This document shows, piece after piece, positions 57,360 through 64,000 of a stretch of DNA of 64,000 bases. The position numbers were made by a program, and so were the translations under genes. The DNA is from CBFIGX01 sp965662265 (GTDB taxonomy: Bacteria; Bacteroidota; Bacteroidia; Flavobacteriales; UBA7430). Position 1 is the first letter of the stretch. Each line of letters begins with the position of its first letter. The notes beneath the pieces were generated by a model. It saw only the letters and a list, made by a program, of their open reading frames with translations, was not told where the DNA came from and made no database searches. The stretch spans positions 156,297 through 220,296 of the forward strand of contig CBFIGX010000002.1 of the NCBI GenBank assembly GCA_965662265.1. The letters run 5' to 3'.

Positions 57360-60300
57360 ATGAAATATTTAATTTTAACTCTCTTTAGTGGAGCCCTTTT
57401 ACATGCTCAAAGCCTCAGAATCAATGAAGTTGTCTCGTCTAATTCTCACTATGTTGACGAAGATGGAGATACATCAGATTGGATAGAACTATATAATTAT
57501 GGATCTCAAAATGTGAATATAGAAAATTGGACTATTTCTGATGATGTAAATGATTTATCAAAATGGAGCTTTCCTAATGTGACGATTCCTGCTAATGATT
57601 ATTTGCTTTTGTGGGCTTCAAACAAAGACCGAGGACAAATAACTACAGCAAGAACACTGATTAATCAAGGCGATTTGTATAAATATCTAATTCCAAACTC
57701 GGAACCAAACACCAATTGGACTAATTTAAATTTTAATGATTCGAATTGGGACAATGGTGCTTCTGGATTTGGTTATGCAGATGGCGACGATGCAACAATA
57801 ATACCTAACGGAACCCTATCTGTATATTTGCGAAAAAAATTTAATATCAACAACGTTGAAGATGTAATTTCTATAATCCTCGATATTGACTATGATGACG
57901 CTTTTGTTGCCTACATCAATGGTGTTGAGGTAGCACGAGCCAACATCAATGGTGTACCACCGGCCTTCAATGCCTCCACAAATCAAGATCACGAAGCTCA
58001 AATGTATAATGGAGGACTACCGGATCGCTTTACTATTTCTGATTTTAGCTCGATATTGGTTGAAGGTGAAAACGTTTTAGCAATTCAGGCCCACAATGTA
58101 AGTTCTGGATCATCAGATTTTACAATCATTCCATTTTTGTCCGCAATTTTTTCAACACCTAATATCTCAGGTGTTGAGCCTCCTGAAATTTTAAACTTAA
58201 ATGAAAATATTACTTTTCATACAAATTTTAAAATTTCTACGAACGATGAAACTCTAACACTTTCAAATAATACAGGAAACATTATTGATCAATTATTAGT
58301 TGAAGGATTACCACCAGACGTATCTATTGGAGTATCATCTCCTTCTGGCAATATTGTTAACTATATTGAAACTACCCCAGGTTATCAAAATGCTACTGAA
58401 GAATACTTAGGCACAGTTCAAAATGAAGTTATTTTTTCAGAAAATGGAGGTATAAAAGACGCTCCTTTAAATCTTTCTCTTACTGGAAATAGTTTTTCTC
58501 AAGTTATTCGGTATACGACAGATGGAAGTTCACCAAACTCATTGTCGCAAATCTATACATCACCTATTCAAATTTCAAATAATGTTAGTATTAGAGCTCA
58601 AATATATTCTGATAACTATCTACCTTCATCAGTTTCAACAGAGTCTTATATTTTTAATTCTAATCATGATATTGATGTAATGCTATTGACTGTTGATCCG
58701 ATTGATTTTTTTGACGATGATTCTGGTATTTATGTATTTGGCCCCGATGGAACTTTTGAAACATCGATGCCATACTTTGGAGCAAATTTCTGGGAAGATT
58801 GGGAGCGCCCAATTCACTTTTCATTTTATGAAAATGACAGTGATGATTTTGTTGAGTTTAATGCAGGAGTTAAGATTTTTGGAGGCTGGAGCAGAGGACA
58901 AAATGGTCAACGCTCTCTTTCATTTTTTGCTAGGGGACAATACGGAGATTCAAAATTTGAACACTCCTTTTTTGACAATGTAACCTACAACGATTTTGAA
59001 GCATTTACAATTAGAAATTCAGGTCAAGATTGGCTTAGATCTAGTATAAAGGATGTCATGCTCACCAGTTTAATGCGTGGCTCAGAATTAGATTATCAAG
59101 ATTATAATCCTGTTGCAACATACATTAATGGCGCGTATTGGGGAATGTATAATATGCGAGAAAAGATTAACGAGCATATGTTAGCCTCTAAACACAATAT
59201 TGAAGCTGATAGCATTACGCTTTTAACTAATAATGCAGAAATTATAGAAGGTAATAATGAAGAATACAATCAGCTAATTGATTATGTTGAAAATACCGAC
59301 TTATCAGATGATTCTAATTTTGAATACATCACAGACAGAATAGATCTTGATAATTATGCACTATATCAAGCAACTAATATATTCATAAACAATACTGATT
59401 GGCCTGGAAACAATGTTAAATTTTGGAAACACCCAGACACTAAATGGCGTTGGATAATGTACGATACTGATTTTGGTTTTGGGCCGTGGTGGAACATTTC
59501 CAACTATTATGAAAACACACTAAGCTATGCACTAAACCCAAATGGGCCAGGTTGGCCAAATCCACCATGGTCAACATTATTGTTCAGAAAACTAATCACA
59601 AATATTGGCTTTAGAAATCAATTCATTAATCGCTATGCTGATGAATTAAACACTAGGTTTTCACCAAATAATATGATTAATCATATCAATCAAATTTATT
59701 CAACGATTGAACCCGAAGTGCCTGCGCATTACACTCGATGGAAAGATGATCCATCGGTAGACTATGAAATAACTGACATTAACGCTCATGTTGATTTTTA
59801 TCTTGCTAATATGGAAAGTTTTGCGATTAATAGGCATCCCATTGCGAAGGAACATATCATAGAACAATTTGACCTTCCAAACTATCATCCGCTTACCATC
59901 ACAAATCTCAACACTATAGCAGGTTTTGTAGAGCTTAATGAAAATCTAAATATTCAAGAGGACACATGGACTGGAGATTATTTTGAAACCGTACCTGTAA
60001 AGCTAACAGCAAATGCTGAGTTTGGGTACGAATTTTCTCATTGGAGTGGCAGTTTATTTTCCATCGATGAAACTATAGAAGTATTACTTTCGGGATCTTT
60101 TGAAGTCATTCCCAATTTCGTTTCTACAGAACCATTAATTCCTCTAGTAATTAACGAAATTAATTACAAATCCATTAACACATTTGACACTGATGATTGG
60201 ATTGAACTCTACAATCCAAATACATCTCCAATAGATGTTTCTAACTGGCAAATAAAAGACGATGATGACTCTCATGTTTTTGTTATACCTGACGGAACTC

Positions 60301-62036
60301 AAATTGAAGGGGAAGGCTACCTAGTAATTGTTAGAAATGAAACTAACTTTACATCTATTTTACCTGATATTCCATATTTAGGAGAATTGAATTATGGTTT
60401 TGGAGGCTCCGATGCTGTAAGACTTTATGACCAAAATGGGACCTTGCATGACATTGTAGACTATCAATCTGTAGCTCCCTGGTCAAACTGTGCAAACGAG
60501 ACTGGTTATACATTAGAGTTAATTTCACCAAACTTAGACAACTCCTTGCCAGAAAACTGGGATTGCATCCATGTTAATGGAAGTCCATATAATGCTAACG
60601 AGGAGGATTTTTATCAGAATGATTGCGAGTCAGGATGGGATGTTATCGTGACTAATCAAAATCACTCCATTTTTGTAGATGGTTCATGGCTAGATATTTA
60701 TGGAAATCCATTGACTGAAGGTGCACTACTAGGAGTTTTTTACGAAAATGATAACGGAGAATTGGTTTGTGCAGGTTACACTGAAATTGGATCAGGCACC
60801 TCTCAAATTGCAGTAATGGGAGATGATAGTACAACGGACGCTTTAGATGGACTTTCCCAAAATCAAGAATTAATATTCCACATATGGGATGCTACAAGTT
60901 GTGAAGAGTTTGCAGCTGAGCTAAACTTTACAAATGGGCCTGAAGTATACACTACTAATGGAATTTCTTTTATAGAGTTCGTTCAAGCTCAGCCGTTTGG
61001 CCCTTCAGAGCAGATGCTAAACCTACCTATCGGTTGGTCTATGTTTTCCACCTATATGATAGCAGAAAACATGGATATGGTTTCTATAATGTCTCCAATA
61101 ATTGATGATGTTATTATCGTTAAGGACTTCATTGGAGCTGCTTACTTACCAGAGTGGAACTATAATGGAATAGGAGATCTTGAAGTAGGTCAGGGCTACC
61201 AGATAAAAACAAGTTCTGAAGTAACATTAGGTGTTGCAGGAGATTACGCATTCCCAGAGAATCATTCAATAACACTAAGTCAAGGATGGAACATGATAGG
61301 CTACTTAAGAGAGGAGCCGTCAAATACAGCAGCAGTATTCTCAGAGATCAATGATGAAGGGAACTTAGTGATTGTAAAGGATTTTACAGGATCTGCTTAT
61401 CTTCCAGCATGGGAGTTTAATGGTTTAGGTGATATGCAGCCTGGCCAAGGCTATCAATTAAAAATGATAAATGAAGATGTGCTAAACTATTTACCAAATG
61501 ACCAATCATATAGATTTAGTCCAGTGAAAGTAATAGAGAACACTTTAAAGCACTTTATTGAAATAGCACCTACAGATAATAACATGACTATTGTTATAGA
61601 TGATGTAGCTTGGGATAAAGTACCAGATAATGGCGCTGAGATAGCTGCATATGACAAAGAAGGTAATATAGTAGGATCTGTAGCTTATACAAAACCAGTA
61701 ACTGTTTTAAGTGTATGGGGAGATGATGGCTTAACCACTACTAAAGAAGGTTTATCTATAATGGAAGATGTAAGCTTTAAGTTATGGAATACCAATACAA
61801 TACAAAGCTTCACGATAGATAAATGGGAGGAAGGCTCATCATTTTATGAAGCGAATACTATTAGCATCGCCTCTTCTATAATAACAAATAGCACCATAGA
61901 AAACATATCAAACAGAACACTTGTTTGTATAGTGAACCTATTAGGACAAGAGGTGAATATGGATCAAGATCAATTTGAGTTAGGAGTATTCTTTGAGATC
62001 TATAATGATGGAACTGTTAAGAAAGTGATTCATTAA
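57360..62036 (+). CDS. Secreted CotH-domain protein with two lamin-tail domains and tandem GWSMFSTY modules
   Basis: A 1558-residue protein with a signal peptide (1-17, ending HAQ). Domains in order: lamin-tail domain (18-95), a jelly-roll-like domain (about 100-260, NDSNWDNGASGFGYADGDD), FN3-like (365-425, IRYTTDGSSPNS), CotH domain (about 430-840, with WRWIMYDTDFGFGPWW), an InlB-like repeat, and a second lamin-tail domain (935-1060, TDDWIELYNPNTSPIDVSNW). A DCESGWDVI beta region follows (about 1085-1215), then two tandem modules (1218-1375, GWSMFSTY and GWNMIGYL) each containing a VKDF-GSAYLP...GxG(Y)Q phrase. The C-terminus (VNLLGQEV ... IYNDGTVKKVIH) resembles a variant T9SS sorting domain. 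The first structured repeat lies 48 bp after the stop. Confidence 0.9.
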   Translation: MKYLILTLFSGALLHAQSLRINEVVSSNSHYVDEDGDTSDWIELYNYGSQNVNIENWTISDDVNDLSKWSFPNVTIPANDYLLLWASNKDRGQITTARTLINQGDLYKYLIPNSEPNTNWTNLNFNDSNWDNGASGFGYADGDDATIIPNGTLSVYLRKKFNINNVEDVISIILDIDYDDAFVAYINGVEVARANINGVPPAFNASTNQDHEAQMYNGGLPDRFTISDFSSILVEGENVLAIQAHNVSSGSSDFTIIPFLSAIFSTPNISGVEPPEILNLNENITFHTNFKISTNDETLTLSNNTGNIIDQLLVEGLPPDVSIGVSSPSGNIVNYIETTPGYQNATEEYLGTVQNEVIFSENGGIKDAPLNLSLTGNSFSQVIRYTTDGSSPNSLSQIYTSPIQISNNVSIRAQIYSDNYLPSSVSTESYIFNSNHDIDVMLLTVDPIDFFDDDSGIYVFGPDGTFETSMPYFGANFWEDWERPIHFSFYENDSDDFVEFNAGVKIFGGWSRGQNGQRSLSFFARGQYGDSKFEHSFFDNVTYNDFEAFTIRNSGQDWLRSSIKDVMLTSLMRGSELDYQDYNPVATYINGAYWGMYNMREKINEHMLASKHNIEADSITLLTNNAEIIEGNNEEYNQLIDYVENTDLSDDSNFEYITDRIDLDNYALYQATNIFINNTDWPGNNVKFWKHPDTKWRWIMYDTDFGFGPWWNISNYYENTLSYALNPNGPGWPNPPWSTLLFRKLITNIGFRNQFINRYADELNTRFSPNNMINHINQIYSTIEPEVPAHYTRWKDDPSVDYEITDINAHVDFYLANMESFAINRHPIAKEHIIEQFDLPNYHPLTITNLNTIAGFVELNENLNIQEDTWTGDYFETVPVKLTANAEFGYEFSHWSGSLFSIDETIEVLLSGSFEVIPNFVSTEPLIPLVINEINYKSINTFDTDDWIELYNPNTSPIDVSNWQIKDDDDSHVFVIPDGTQIEGEGYLVIVRNETNFTSILPDIPYLGELNYGFGGSDAVRLYDQNGTLHDIVDYQSVAPWSNCANETGYTLELISPNLDNSLPENWDCIHVNGSPYNANEEDFYQNDCESGWDVIVTNQNHSIFVDGSWLDIYGNPLTEGALLGVFYENDNGELVCAGYTEIGSGTSQIAVMGDDSTTDALDGLSQNQELIFHIWDATSCEEFAAELNFTNGPEVYTTNGISFIEFVQAQPFGPSEQMLNLPIGWSMFSTYMIAENMDMVSIMSPIIDDVIIVKDFIGAAYLPEWNYNGIGDLEVGQGYQIKTSSEVTLGVAGDYAFPENHSITLSQGWNMIGYLREEPSNTAAVFSEINDEGNLVIVKDFTGSAYLPAWEFNGLGDMQPGQGYQLKMINEDVLNYLPNDQSYRFSPVKVIENTLKHFIEIAPTDNNMTIVIDDVAWDKVPDNGAEIAAYDKEGNIVGSVAYTKPVTVLSVWGDDGLTTTKEGLSIMEDVSFKLWNTNTIQSFTIDKWEEGSSFYEANTISIASSIITNSTIENISNRTLVCIVNLLGQEVNMDQDQFELGVFFEIYNDGTVKKVIH

Positions 62037-62084
62037 TAAAGAAAACTAAAAGAAATGTGATCCAAACTGGAGGCTTTTTTATCT

Positions 62085-62183
62085 ACTAAACTACATAAGA
62101 TCCTTCCAAAAATAGTTCGATATAGAACCAACAGAGGGACCCTTATAGCTATGGTTGTTTTTAAAATAATGTTACGTTTTTTA
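62085..62183 (+). repeat. Structured intergenic repeat, copy A
   Basis: The first 64 bp (62085-62148) align without gaps to copy B (62517-62580), with 53 identities by hand count. It has GTTC at 62115-62118 and GAAC at 62125-62128, which can pair around a 6-nt loop. The following T-rich hairpin (62146-62183) is degenerate compared with copies B and C but keeps the same length and T-run. It starts 48 bp after the CotH gene stop. Confidence 0.75.
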
Positions 62184-62218
62184 TTTCTTATATTCGTCTT
62201 TTATAAACTGTTAAATCA

Positions 62219-62506
62219 ATGAATATGAAAGATATGCTTGTAGTTGGAAAACTAAAAGAAGGTAAGCTTGATAAATTTATGGGTTTTATGCAATCCGAAA
62301 AGGGAATTAATGAAAGAAAAAAAATTGCAGATTTAACTAAAACCCTAGGTGCAATCTCACCAGATAATAGTGCTGTAATGTTCAAGATTTCTGTTCACGA
62401 TGAAGATGCTTTAAATTCATTTATGGATGGCTCAAATCCTGTTTCAAAACCTGTTTGGGATGAGGTGATGTTGAGTTATGAGATTTTCGAGTTAAATAAG
62501 GTTTAA
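62219..62506 (+). CDS. Small protein of unknown function (95 aa)
   Basis: I do not recognise the family. The protein is a small, probably alpha/beta, cytoplasmic polypeptide with no signal peptide or membrane segment. Visible phrases are MLVVGKLKEGKLDKFMGFMQSEKG, a helix-rich middle and a C-terminal VMLSYEIFELNKV. It could be a ferredoxin-fold dimer such as those with similar strand-helix-strand order, but this is only a shape guess. An alternative ATG is two codons in. It lies between repeat copies A and B, the second of which begins 10 bp after its stop. Confidence 0.65.
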   Translation: MNMKDMLVVGKLKEGKLDKFMGFMQSEKGINERKKIADLTKTLGAISPDNSAVMFKISVHDEDALNSFMDGSNPVSKPVWDEVMLSYEIFELNKV

Positions 62507-62516
62507 TTTTTTATCA

Positions 62517-62617
62517 ACTAAACTACTTGAGATCTTTCCAAAAAGAGTTCGATCGAGAACAAACAAAGGAAGTCTTATAGGTCAGGTTATTTTTAAAAAT
62601 AACCTGACCTTTTTTAT
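62517..62617 (+). repeat. Structured intergenic repeat, copy B
   Basis: The best-preserved copy. The conserved 64-bp block has GTTC at 62547-62550 and GAAC at 62557-62560 with a 6-nt spacer, then AGGAAGTCTTATAG leading into a perfect 16-bp inverted repeat and a T-run. It begins 10 bp after the 95-aa gene stop. Confidence 0.8.
62579..62616 (+). terminator. Strong terminator hairpin within repeat copy B
   Basis: AGGTCAGGTTATTTTT (62579-62594) is followed immediately by its exact reverse complement (62595-62610) and then T-rich sequence. This is a Rho-independent terminator for the 95-aa gene. Confidence 0.9.
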
Positions 62618-62895
62618 TTGGCCATAATTAGTTTTATCAAATAGAGCGCTAAAACATAACGTTTATTAATATAGTTTATACCACACAAATTTGCCTTATA
62701 CATCTTTAAATAAATTAATGTGAAAAAGGTTTTTTTAAAAATATTTTTTATTTGATTACCAATTTATCTATTAAACCAAATGGATTATATATCTTGGTAA
62801 AAATGATAATTAGGTTATTTTTAATTTTGTTTGGTATGAGAGAAACTTCAGGGAAATAAATACAGATCTTTATATTCATCTAATCTCAATGATAT
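62618..62895. other. Intergenic stretch of about 280 bp without a recognised gene
   Basis: Very A+T-rich sequence in which I see no credible gene. TAATTTTG at 62822-62829 matches the -7 consensus, but no -33 TTG lies at the normal distance. It could be decayed sequence of the recombinase gene whose tail follows; no earlier part of that protein could be recognised by eye. Confidence 0.5.
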
Positions 62896-63150
62896 ATGGA
62901 CTTGTGGGGATTTAGGCCAAAAAAGAAAATTCAAAATTTTGTGTTTCCATCCGGATTGAGTTACGATAAGTCAAATGGAAAAGTTCGAACCTCGAGAGTA
63001 AATTCTATATTCTCCTGTATTCCAGAAATAGCAAAGAAATTGAAGAAAACTAAAAACGGAGAACTGGTTGAAAATAACCAATTCTCCGCTTGGGTGACCT
63101 CAAGAGTCAATATTTCGAACTTTTTGAGGGATATTGAAATGTTTATTTGA
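62896..63150 (+). pseudogene. C-terminal remnant of a serine recombinase
   Basis: An 84-codon open frame whose NFVFPSGLSYDKSNGKVRT followed by SRVNSIFSCIPEIAKKL and ENNQFSAWV resembles, as I recall, the C-terminal tails of Bacteroidota serine (resolvase-type) site-specific recombinases. The catalytic and DNA-binding domains are absent: a stop codon lies two codons before the ATG and nothing similar is seen upstream. The last ~16 residues, after SAWV, do not look like the family. It is therefore probably the broken end of a recombinase from a past mobile element. It sits between repeat copies B and C. Confidence 0.6.
63057..63088. repeat. Inverted repeat inside the recombinase remnant
   Basis: CGGAGAACTGGTT (63057-63069) and AACCAATTCTCCG (63076-63088) pair at 12 of 13 positions around a 6-nt loop. 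It lies in the open frame (GELVENNQFSA), so it may be chance or a functional hairpin. Confidence 0.6.
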
Positions 63151-63164
63151 ACTATAAATCTTGC

Positions 63165-63266
63165 AACTTTTTTAGATCTCTGAAAAAATTATATGAATAT
63201 GGTTCGAGACCAAAAAGGGGAGCCATATAGGTCAAGTTATTTCTAAAAATAACTTGACCTTTTTAT
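63165..63266 (+). repeat. Structured intergenic repeat, copy C
   Basis: It begins AACTTTTTTAGATC, 14 bp after the stop of the recombinase remnant, and has GGTTCGAGACC (63201-63211) in place of the GTTC-N6-GAAC hairpin, then AAGGGGAGCC and ATATAG into a terminator hairpin. It is closest to copy D at both ends. Confidence 0.75.
63229..63265 (+). terminator. Strong terminator hairpin within repeat copy C
   Basis: AGGTCAAGTTATTT (63229-63242) and AAATAACTTGACCT (63247-63260) form a perfect 14-bp stem with a 4-nt loop, followed by five-plus T residues. Compared with copy B one stem pair is G-C to A-T on both arms. Confidence 0.9.
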
Positions 63267-63312
63267 TTTTATTTTTTTAATATTTGCTTAAGTAATCACT
63301 TAAAAACAAAAA

Positions 63313-63921
63313 ATGAAAAACTTATTTCTCTTAACAATTCTAATTTCAATTATTACTTTTTCATCCTGTGAAGAAGATTCAGTAACCGGATGTACTGATC
63401 CAACGGCTATTAATTATGATTCTTCAGCTACTGAAAATGATAGTTCATGCGAATATGAAAATATATCTAATTCTGATCTCATAATAGGTGTTTGGAACGT
63501 GGATTCATCAAATGTTAGTATTATCTATCCTCAGGAAATGATAGATTTATTGATGATGATGAGTTCTATGATGTCTCCTGAAGAATTTGAAGAAGAAATG
63601 GGCTTTCCAATGCCAAGTTCTCAAGATGAATGGGATGCATTAGGTACTATTGGGATATCACAAGATGGTGAAATCAGTGGAACCGCATCTATAACTAGTT
63701 CAACCTTTACCATGAATGACCTAGATGATGTTACGGAATTAGAATACCAATTGGTAAATGATTCAACTATCGAGTTCTTGAACCTTGAAGAAGATATGGA
63801 TTTTGAATATTTCACCATAAATGAAGTAAATGAAACGAACCTAGTTTTAAGTTCATCTTTCATCGAAGAAGACGAGGGAATGACAATTGACCTTGCCATT
63901 ACAATTTATTTATCAAAATAG
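63313..63921 (+). CDS. Lipoprotein with GCTDP cysteine motif and lipocalin-like domain
   Basis: A 202-residue predicted lipoprotein: hydrophobic signal to residue 18 and lipobox FSSC (C19), followed by EED, an acidic start like the surface-export signal of Bacteroidota lipoproteins. Residues ~26-46 are a GCTDPTAINYDSSATENDSSC motif, which also occurs in the C25 protease of this window. The rest (IIGVWNVDSS ... ISGTASITSSTFTMND ... LVLSSSF) has the strand pattern of small lipocalin-like domains. It is very acidic. It is flanked by repeat copies C and D, so it sits in the same cassette-like array. Confidence 0.85.
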   Translation: MKNLFLLTILISIITFSSCEEDSVTGCTDPTAINYDSSATENDSSCEYENISNSDLIIGVWNVDSSNVSIIYPQEMIDLLMMMSSMMSPEEFEEEMGFPMPSSQDEWDALGTIGISQDGEISGTASITSSTFTMNDLDDVTELEYQLVNDSTIEFLNLEEDMDFEYFTINEVNETNLVLSSSFIEEDEGMTIDLAITIYLSK

Positions 63922-63945
63922 TTTAATCAGGATTATTCAAGCTTA

Positions 63946-64000
63946 AACTTTTTTAAATCCTTGCAAAAGCGGTTCGAACGAGAACCAACAAGGGGAGCCT
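63946..64000 (+). repeat. Structured intergenic repeat, copy D (cut by window edge)
   Basis: It begins 24 bp after the lipoprotein stop. Nested pairs are exact: CCTTG (63959-63963) with CAAGG (63989-63993) outside, and GGTTC (63971-63975) with GAACC (63982-63986) inside around a 6-nt loop. The copy continues AGGGGAGCCT to the last base, so the terminator part, if present, lies outside the window. Confidence 0.75.

Noticed and set aside
63621..63899. Minus-strand reading frame of 92 codons
   Set aside because: It is antisense to the lipoprotein gene and very serine-rich, typical of a complementary frame.
62085..64000. CRISPR array
   Set aside because: Copies are ~430-780 bp apart, diverged from one another and separated by coding sequence; there are no short regular spacers and no cas genes.
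63959..64000. tRNA gene at the right edge
   Set aside because: GGTTCGAA resembles a T-arm, but no acceptor, D- or anticodon arms can be drawn, and the same element recurs four times with changes.

Overview
The window is AT-rich, densely coded chromosome from a Bacteroidota bacterium, most likely a marine-type member of the Flavobacteriales. The evidence is the gene set. There are several secreted proteins with type IX secretion (T9SS) C-terminal sorting domains, a DUF3078 protein, a BT_3928-type DoxX protein, the small-protein/mutL/rhomboid/rhomboid/EEP cluster, and starts that mostly lack a Shine-Dalgarno. The exact genus cannot be read from the sequence.

Layout. 1-6 kb: the 3' end of prmA, a 1461-residue exported protein of unknown function and a DUF3078 protein. 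6-12 kb: a fatty-acid beta-oxidation cluster (acyl-CoA dehydrogenase, MarR regulator, thiolase, FadJ-like multifunctional enzyme) with a palindromic operator candidate. 12-18 kb: an RluA-type pseudouridine synthase, a biotin-dependent carboxylase beta subunit, a TPR membrane protein with ribH, and recF with a DUF721 gene. 18-24 kb: three secreted peptidases, an M14 carboxypeptidase and a C25 gingipain-like protease in tandem with T9SS tails, convergent with a C1 bleomycin-hydrolase-like protease. 24-41 kb: mostly housekeeping genes (NYN/zinc-ribbon protein, ElaA acetyltransferase, HAD phosphatase, class IV aminotransferase, YqgE/AlgH, pdxH, cdaA-folP, DUF1599, BT_3928, peptide permease, ettA-bshB1, FAH, exonuclease, E2 acyltransferase, glycosyltransferase, recR). 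41-54 kb: a sodium symporter, mtaB-lgt, a peptide-binding protein, a five-gene minus-strand operon ending in EEP, a TPR protein and nhaC. 54-62 kb: two giant divergent CotH/lamin-tail secreted proteins sharing a 120-bp intergenic region.

62-64 kb is different from the rest. Short genes, including a C-terminal remnant of a serine recombinase, alternate with four diverged copies of a structured repeat. Each copy sits 10-50 bp after a stop codon and carries a GTTC-N6-GAAC hairpin. In the two best preserved complete copies it ends in a strong terminator hairpin whose stems differ by a compensating base pair. The last copy runs off the window edge, so the array probably continues. This cassette-like array is the best candidate here for something not previously described.

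All calls come from reading the sequence and translations by eye. No database search was run.
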